9,593 bases of DNA from JABSOG01 sp041583135. Lineage in GTDB: Bacteria; Pseudomonadota; Gammaproteobacteria; Enterobacterales; Alteromonadaceae. Made by a program: the position numbers and the translations under genes. A model generated the notes under the pieces. The model searched no databases, was not told the DNA's origin, and saw only the letters and a list, made by a program, of their open reading frames with translations. Location of the stretch: contig JBFHGJ010000163.1 in assembly GCA_041583135.1 (NCBI GenBank), positions 1 to 9,593 on the forward strand, given 5' to 3'. Positions 5,925-9,593 of the stretch are shown here, in pieces. How positions within the stretch are numbered: the stretch's first letter is position 1; each line of letters begins with the position of its first letter.

Positions 5925-7094
5925 ATGTTGACGTTTAAAAAGCCTGCCGCCTTATTGGCGTGTCTTGTAACTACCGTATTATCCGGCAACGCACTTGCCC
6001 AAGGTGCACAGGCACCAAGCCAGCCGGTCATCAGCCCTAAATTGCAGATCAAAAAGCTGGATTTCACTGCCGACAAGCGTATTGTGGCGCAAGAAATTGC
6101 CGCACAATATCCACAACTTAAGTCTGTTCTACTGAGCCAGTTAGACTATGACAACCTGTCTTTGGACTTGACCGAATTGGCAGTCGCCGCTGAGCTTGAC
6201 TTGACCAGCTTCAAACGCTTTGAGCGCCATGTGGTTAACGCCAAAGGCTTTACCAAAGAGACCAAGGACCTAGTTGAGTTGCGTTTGGCCGACCAAAGCA
6301 TGTTGAGCATGCTCAAACAAGGTGTTACGCCGCTGTTTGCCTTTGAGCCAAAGGGCAATGAGAAAAGCTGGCAATATATCGAAGCGTTCGACATCAACGG
6401 CAATAGCTTGCTGTTGGATGTCGCTGAAATGCCTGCCCGCCCTGTAATGGTGGTTGACATCAACAGCAGAAACGACCTTAAAGAAGGTTTGAAAGTGATG
6501 CGTGCCATCTTCCAACAAGGGCCTAAGCAAGCACCTTCTACCTTGCGTAGCGAGCAAGCCAATGCCAGTGCGGTATTGGAAACTACCGTGCTCAAGCAAA
6601 TTCGCGTCAATGACGACCAAGAGCCTTGGATCTCAGGCAAAGCGGAAATGTATGGTGTGGTAAATGGTGTCGATTCATCACGCGTAGAGCCAGAGTTGGA
6701 TGTTGTCGATATGCCTTATCTTGACCACGAAGACACCAACTACTATCCAAACCAAGTGGTTATTTTCTGGGAGCGCTATCGTTGGGCTGCTGCCGATATG
6801 ATCATCATGGAAGCAGACGGTAACGTTAACTACAAAGAGCTGGCCATTACTTTGATGGATATCGCAGCGGCCATCTTACGTTCAATCCCAGACCCAACTG
6901 CTCAAGGCTATGCCATCATTCCACAGTTGACCAGCCAGCTGATCAAAGCGATGCCGGACGACTGGTGGACCAACGATGATGACTATGTTGATGTGTTCTA
7001 CACCATCTTGAAAAACACCACTTACACCAATCACTATGGTGCCAGCGGTAATGCTCGTGCAACGCTTGCACCTTTGAATATTAATTCTCAGTAA
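5925..7094 (+). CDS. Exported protein of unknown function, DUF3103-like
   Basis: Function unknown. The 389-aa product begins with a clear Sec signal peptide: basic FKK (4-6), hydrophobic core to about residue 20, then GNALA|QG with cleavage likely after Ala25. Cys13 in LLAC resembles a lipobox, but the hydrophobic stretch before it is too short, so a soluble periplasmic or secreted protein is more likely. Cys13 is the only cysteine. After a variable N-terminal half, three conserved-looking blocks occur: NDDQEPWISGKAEMYGVV (229-246), VDMPYLDHEDTNYYPNQVV (261-279) followed by FWERYRWAAADM, and DDWWTNDDDYVDVFYT (345-360). These are rich in Asp, Trp and Tyr, and I associate them with DUF3103 of Vibrio- and Shewanella-like bacteria from memory. 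Acidic clusters (DHED, NDDDYVD, EADGN) could bind a metal, which is speculation. The gene has its own repeat-rich upstream region and converges on a TonB-dependent receptor gene. Confidence 0.85.
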   Translation: MLTFKKPAALLACLVTTVLSGNALAQGAQAPSQPVISPKLQIKKLDFTADKRIVAQEIAAQYPQLKSVLLSQLDYDNLSLDLTELAVAAELDLTSFKRFERHVVNAKGFTKETKDLVELRLADQSMLSMLKQGVTPLFAFEPKGNEKSWQYIEAFDINGNSLLLDVAEMPARPVMVVDINSRNDLKEGLKVMRAIFQQGPKQAPSTLRSEQANASAVLETTVLKQIRVNDDQEPWISGKAEMYGVVNGVDSSRVEPELDVVDMPYLDHEDTNYYPNQVVIFWERYRWAAADMIIMEADGNVNYKELAITLMDIAAAILRSIPDPTAQGYAIIPQLTSQLIKAMPDDWWTNDDDYVDVFYTILKNTTYTNHYGASGNARATLAPLNINSQ

Positions 7095-7106
7095 TTTGCG
7101 CCATCC

Positions 7107-7144
7107 TTGCAGCCTATCTCAGTGTATCGTGGGGTAGGCTGCAA
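7107..7144. terminator. Hairpin between convergent genes
   Basis: Perfect 10-bp arms TTGCAGCCTA (7107-7116) and TAGGCTGCAA (7135-7144), extendable inward by four pairs including G-T wobbles, fill most of the 61-bp gap between the two convergent stops. No T-tract follows in either direction, so it is at best a non-canonical shared terminator or an mRNA 3'-end stabiliser. Confidence 0.5.
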
Positions 7145-7155
7145 TCACCCTCAGC

Positions 7156-9288
7156 TCAAAAACGATAATCAAGCCTTAACATCCAATATCTGCCTGGTTG
7201 CGGGTAATCCTCAGCTATAGACCCATCACTAGGCTCATAGATTTGTTTATCAAATAGGTTTTTAAGGGCAAACGAGACATCCATTCCCGGTATAACCTGT
7301 TCGTAAGCAATCGTTAGATTGGTCTTTAGGTAGTCCTTGAGTGGTTCACGCAAATCGCCAAAGCCCCGTTGCCTGTCGCCAATCCACTTAGTATCTATAT
7401 ACCAGCGCCAATGAGCGGCAAAGCGATAGTGGAGATCGAGATAAACCATGTGCTCTGGTACGCCAGCGATGCTGTGATCTTCACCGTCATCGCTACTGAC
7501 ATTGGCGTAGTGAATATTGACATTGATATTTTTGCTGGGTTTCCATGATAGTAATAGCTCACCACCGCTACCTCGCTGTTTGCCGATGTTTTGTGAGACT
7601 TCATAGTTCAGGGTTGAGTCGAATATAAAGGCAATCAAATCATCGGCACTATAACGAAACAGATCGAATGAAACCAATAGATTGTCGTTTACCCAGTAAT
7701 CGAAGCCAAGCCCGACCTCAAAGGTTTTGACACCTTCGGGCCTAAGCTCAGAGTTGCCTTTAACGACTGGATTGTTGCGTACGTAAAGCTCTAAAAAAGA
7801 AGGTGCTCTGAAGGCCGAACCGAAAAACAGTTTGGTTGAGAATTTATCATTTGGTGAATAGATCAAGCTGACTCTAGGGTTGGTTGTCGAACCAAAATCT
7901 GAGTAGTTATCGTATCTGATCCCCATATTTAAAATGGTTTGTGGGTTGATTTGCCATTCGTCCAGTACGGATAAGTAAAAGAACTCTCTGTTTTTATCTG
8001 GTAAATAGGTTAAAGGGGTATAGGTAACATCTGTTAATGTGCCGTCTACCTCAGTTTGTGTGCCATCAAGAACACCCGGACCGAAGTTCTTTCGCTCAAA
8101 GGCATTGAAATCTTGATATTCGTAACCCAATTCCCATCGTAGCAAATGGTTATCAAGCTCAGTTAAGCGGGTTAATTTGGCGCTATAGGTTTGACCGATA
8201 TTACCCGGGCCACCGATGACGCCATCAGGAAAACGAGTCATACCGACAGGCTCGCCGAAATCGATATTGCCATCGCTACCAATCGGGAAAACACTGTTCT
8301 CGGGAAAAAGATAGAGGTTACTGCTCATCTTGCTTTTATTGTAACTGAGCGAAAAATTGAGTTTACCGCTGGACACTAAGGTATTTAAATCCCAACCAAA
8401 GGTTAAACGGTCGTTGCTTGAACTGGCGCTTCCTTTGGTATCCAAAGCTTGGGCAACACCGGCAAAGGTACCGACATCGAAGTTATGCCAGCTATATACG
8501 GCGAGTGAAAAATCAGCCCAGCGCCAGCGGGCTTGAAGGGATAAGATCTCATTGTGCTCGTCCAATGCGCCGGGTGCATTGGAGGCCGACGTGCCCAATA
8601 GATCATCAAATGTGCTTTGCAGATCGCGAGTGATAACACGCCCCGGATCATCATTGCCGCGCATATAGTCGATTGAAAAATCCAGTTGATGTTCGCCTTG
8701 ACGCACCGTACTGCCAAAAGACAGGTTCCAGCTGTCAAAGCTGCCTAAGGCTAGGCTGAGGTCATCGGTTAACTTGTCACCTTTGCGGCTGACGAGATTG
8801 ATCACCCCGGCAAAAGCATCGGCACCATAGACTGCCGAACCGGGGCCTTTGACAATTTCAATACGTTCAAACATGTTCAAGGGAATTTCAAAGCCCAATG
8901 GCCGGGCGCCCGTTTGCATCCACTCTAACGGTTGACCATCGACCAAGATCTTGACTTGATTGCCGTCATCTCCCATTAAGCCTCTGATCATGTAGACGTT
9001 ATGGACAAAGTTGAGTGCCGACTCGGTGACGTGAAGCCCTGCAACGGCTTCAAGTGCCTGTGATAGTGTATTTACGCCTCTTGCCTGCCATTGTTCTCGG
9101 GAGATCACCGTGGCGTTGGACGGGGCACGCTGTAGTGCTTGTTCAAAGCCTGAAGCCGCCGTAACCACGGACACTTCCATCAACTCTTTGAGCGTTAAAT
9201 CATATACCGATGAAAGTGGCTTTTTTGTGGCACATGCGTCAATCGATATTAGAAGTAAAAATCCGAGAACTATTGAATGTTTGGGCAT
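7156..9288 (-). CDS. TonB-dependent outer-membrane receptor
   Basis: Imports a scarce ligand (iron complex, cobalamin or similar) across the outer membrane using TonB energy. The 710-aa length is normal for a 22-strand receptor. A hydrophobic signal sequence (5-16) ends near DACA|TK; cleavage after Ala20 is likely, and the Cys19 context (IDAC) is a poor lipobox. The segment YDLTLKELMEVSVVTAAS (29-46) is the common lead-in of FepA/BtuB-like receptors and may include the TonB box. The plug domain is about 50-170: NATVISREQWQARG, LSQALEAVAGLHV, MIRGLMGDDG, VKILVDGQPL and the hallmark IEIVKGPGSAVYGADAFAGVINLVSR region at 143-168. The rest is a beta-barrel ending LRLDYRF, with the terminal Phe needed for Bam-dependent insertion and the DPF-like motif LKNLFDKQIYEPS nearby. 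Only a weak GAG-type ribosome binding site precedes the ATG, and no convincing promoter or Fur box was found. The substrate cannot be assigned. Confidence 0.95.
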   Translation of the reverse strand: MPKHSIVLGFLLLISIDACATKKPLSSVYDLTLKELMEVSVVTAASGFEQALQRAPSNATVISREQWQARGVNTLSQALEAVAGLHVTESALNFVHNVYMIRGLMGDDGNQVKILVDGQPLEWMQTGARPLGFEIPLNMFERIEIVKGPGSAVYGADAFAGVINLVSRKGDKLTDDLSLALGSFDSWNLSFGSTVRQGEHQLDFSIDYMRGNDDPGRVITRDLQSTFDDLLGTSASNAPGALDEHNEILSLQARWRWADFSLAVYSWHNFDVGTFAGVAQALDTKGSASSSNDRLTFGWDLNTLVSSGKLNFSLSYNKSKMSSNLYLFPENSVFPIGSDGNIDFGEPVGMTRFPDGVIGGPGNIGQTYSAKLTRLTELDNHLLRWELGYEYQDFNAFERKNFGPGVLDGTQTEVDGTLTDVTYTPLTYLPDKNREFFYLSVLDEWQINPQTILNMGIRYDNYSDFGSTTNPRVSLIYSPNDKFSTKLFFGSAFRAPSFLELYVRNNPVVKGNSELRPEGVKTFEVGLGFDYWVNDNLLVSFDLFRYSADDLIAFIFDSTLNYEVSQNIGKQRGSGGELLLSWKPSKNINVNIHYANVSSDDGEDHSIAGVPEHMVYLDLHYRFAAHWRWYIDTKWIGDRQRGFGDLREPLKDYLKTNLTIAYEQVIPGMDVSFALKNLFDKQIYEPSDGSIAEDYPQPGRYWMLRLDYRF

Positions 9289-9397
9289 AAGTTATCTCGT
9301 CAAAACAAATATCGCTTAATATAACACTTGAGCGCAACAAACGAGACAGTCGCTCTCTAGTGAACCCGGTTTTACCTCTACTCAACTAACCATCACA

Positions 9398-9415
9398 TCA
9401 GGTTAGTTAACCTGA
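9398..9415. promoter_or_regulatory. 18-bp palindrome with extra half-site upstream of the receptor gene
   Basis: TCAGGTTA (9398-9405), GT, TAACCTGA (9408-9415) is a perfect inverted repeat with 8-bp arms. A further half-site, AACTAACC (9384-9391), can pair with GGTTAGTT (9401-9408) to form an alternative 8-bp hairpin with a 9-nt loop. The palindrome overlaps the stop codon of the upstream minus-strand gene and lies 110-127 bp before the receptor start. It could be a repressor operator, or part of an RNA structure at the end of the upstream gene. Confidence 0.5.
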
Positions 9416-9593
9416 GCTTCACGTAAAGAAGGGCCGTAGAGCACAGCTATTTTCATCGCTAACTGCCCCAAATTGGTTTGCTTTAGGCGACTAAAGCGGC
9501 GCAAATTTGGATTGTTATCGAAGAAAATATCAGCACTCTCCCGCTTTTCAAAAGGAGCGATGAGTTTAAGGGCATTGACCCGCCTTACGCAAA
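9403..9593 (-). CDS. C-terminal end of an unidentified protein (partial)
   Basis: On the minus strand a frame is open from the window edge (first complete codon at 9591-9589) to a TAA at 9405-9403, giving 62 residues without a start. The other two frames of that strand meet a stop within the first nine codons. The peptide contains RRVNALKLIAPFEKRE, ADIFFDNNPNLRRFSRLKQ and ends AVLYGPSLREAQVN. It has no hydrophobic segment and mixes basic and aromatic residues. I do not recognise the family. The start is off the right edge. The stop is 114 bp ahead of the receptor gene on the same strand, so the two could be co-transcribed or separately controlled. The frame is supported by openness and ordinary composition only. 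Confidence 0.5.
   Translation of the reverse strand, partial: CVRRVNALKLIAPFEKRESADIFFDNNPNLRRFSRLKQTNLGQLAMKIAVLYGPSLREAQVN

Noticed and set aside
6146..6640. 164-codon minus-strand frame inside the DUF3103-like gene
   Set aside because: It is antisense to a gene with a clear signal peptide and conserved blocks, and has no recognisable domain.
8403..8738. 111-codon frame within the receptor gene, same strand
   Set aside because: It is an out-of-frame shadow of a well-supported beta-barrel sequence.
9295..9346. TCTCGT/ACGAGA inverted pair 40 bp apart upstream of the receptor, with AATATA as a possible minus-strand -10
   Set aside because: Six-base arms so far apart are expected by chance, and the matching -35 position is a very poor fit.

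Overview
The window looks like chromosomal DNA of a gammaproteobacterium, probably a marine, Alteromonadales- or Vibrionales-like organism. That placement is an inference from the enterobacteria-like GuaB (490 aa) and GuaA (525 aa, with active-site numbering as I recall it for the E. coli enzyme), from a DUF3103-like secreted protein, and from the moderate GC content. I see no tRNA, rRNA, CRISPR array, insertion sequence or phage gene.

Layout, left to right. Positions 2-1675 (+) hold the 3' part of a hybrid sensor kinase (PocR-type ligand-binding domain, coiled coil, HisKA, HATPase, receiver). Its true start lies off the left edge. A 146-bp gap carries a good sigma-70-type promoter for guaB. 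guaB (1822-3294) and guaA (3376-4953) form the guanine-nucleotide operon that turns IMP into XMP and then GMP. They are separated by 81 bp holding a strong hairpin plus T-tract immediately before the guaA ribosome binding site. A canonical terminator (4986-5017) ends the operon. A small SAM-dependent methyltransferase gene (5062-5712, +) follows.

A 212-bp intergenic region (5713-5924) is rich in repeats: two near-identical 17-bp direct repeats phased by 21 bp, and a perfect 8-bp inverted repeat. It precedes a gene for an exported protein of unknown function that resembles DUF3103 (5925-7094, +). This gene converges on a 710-aa TonB-dependent outer-membrane receptor (7156-9288, -), and a 10-bp-stem hairpin lies in the 61-bp gap. 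At the right edge the last 62 codons of another minus-strand gene end at 9403. An 18-bp perfect palindrome overlaps its stop codon, upstream of the receptor.

The left half is mostly housekeeping DNA. The items worth most attention are the hairpin inside guaBA, the repeat-rich control region of the DUF3103-like gene, that gene itself, and the palindrome upstream of the receptor. I did not find convincing evidence of a wholly new multi-gene system.
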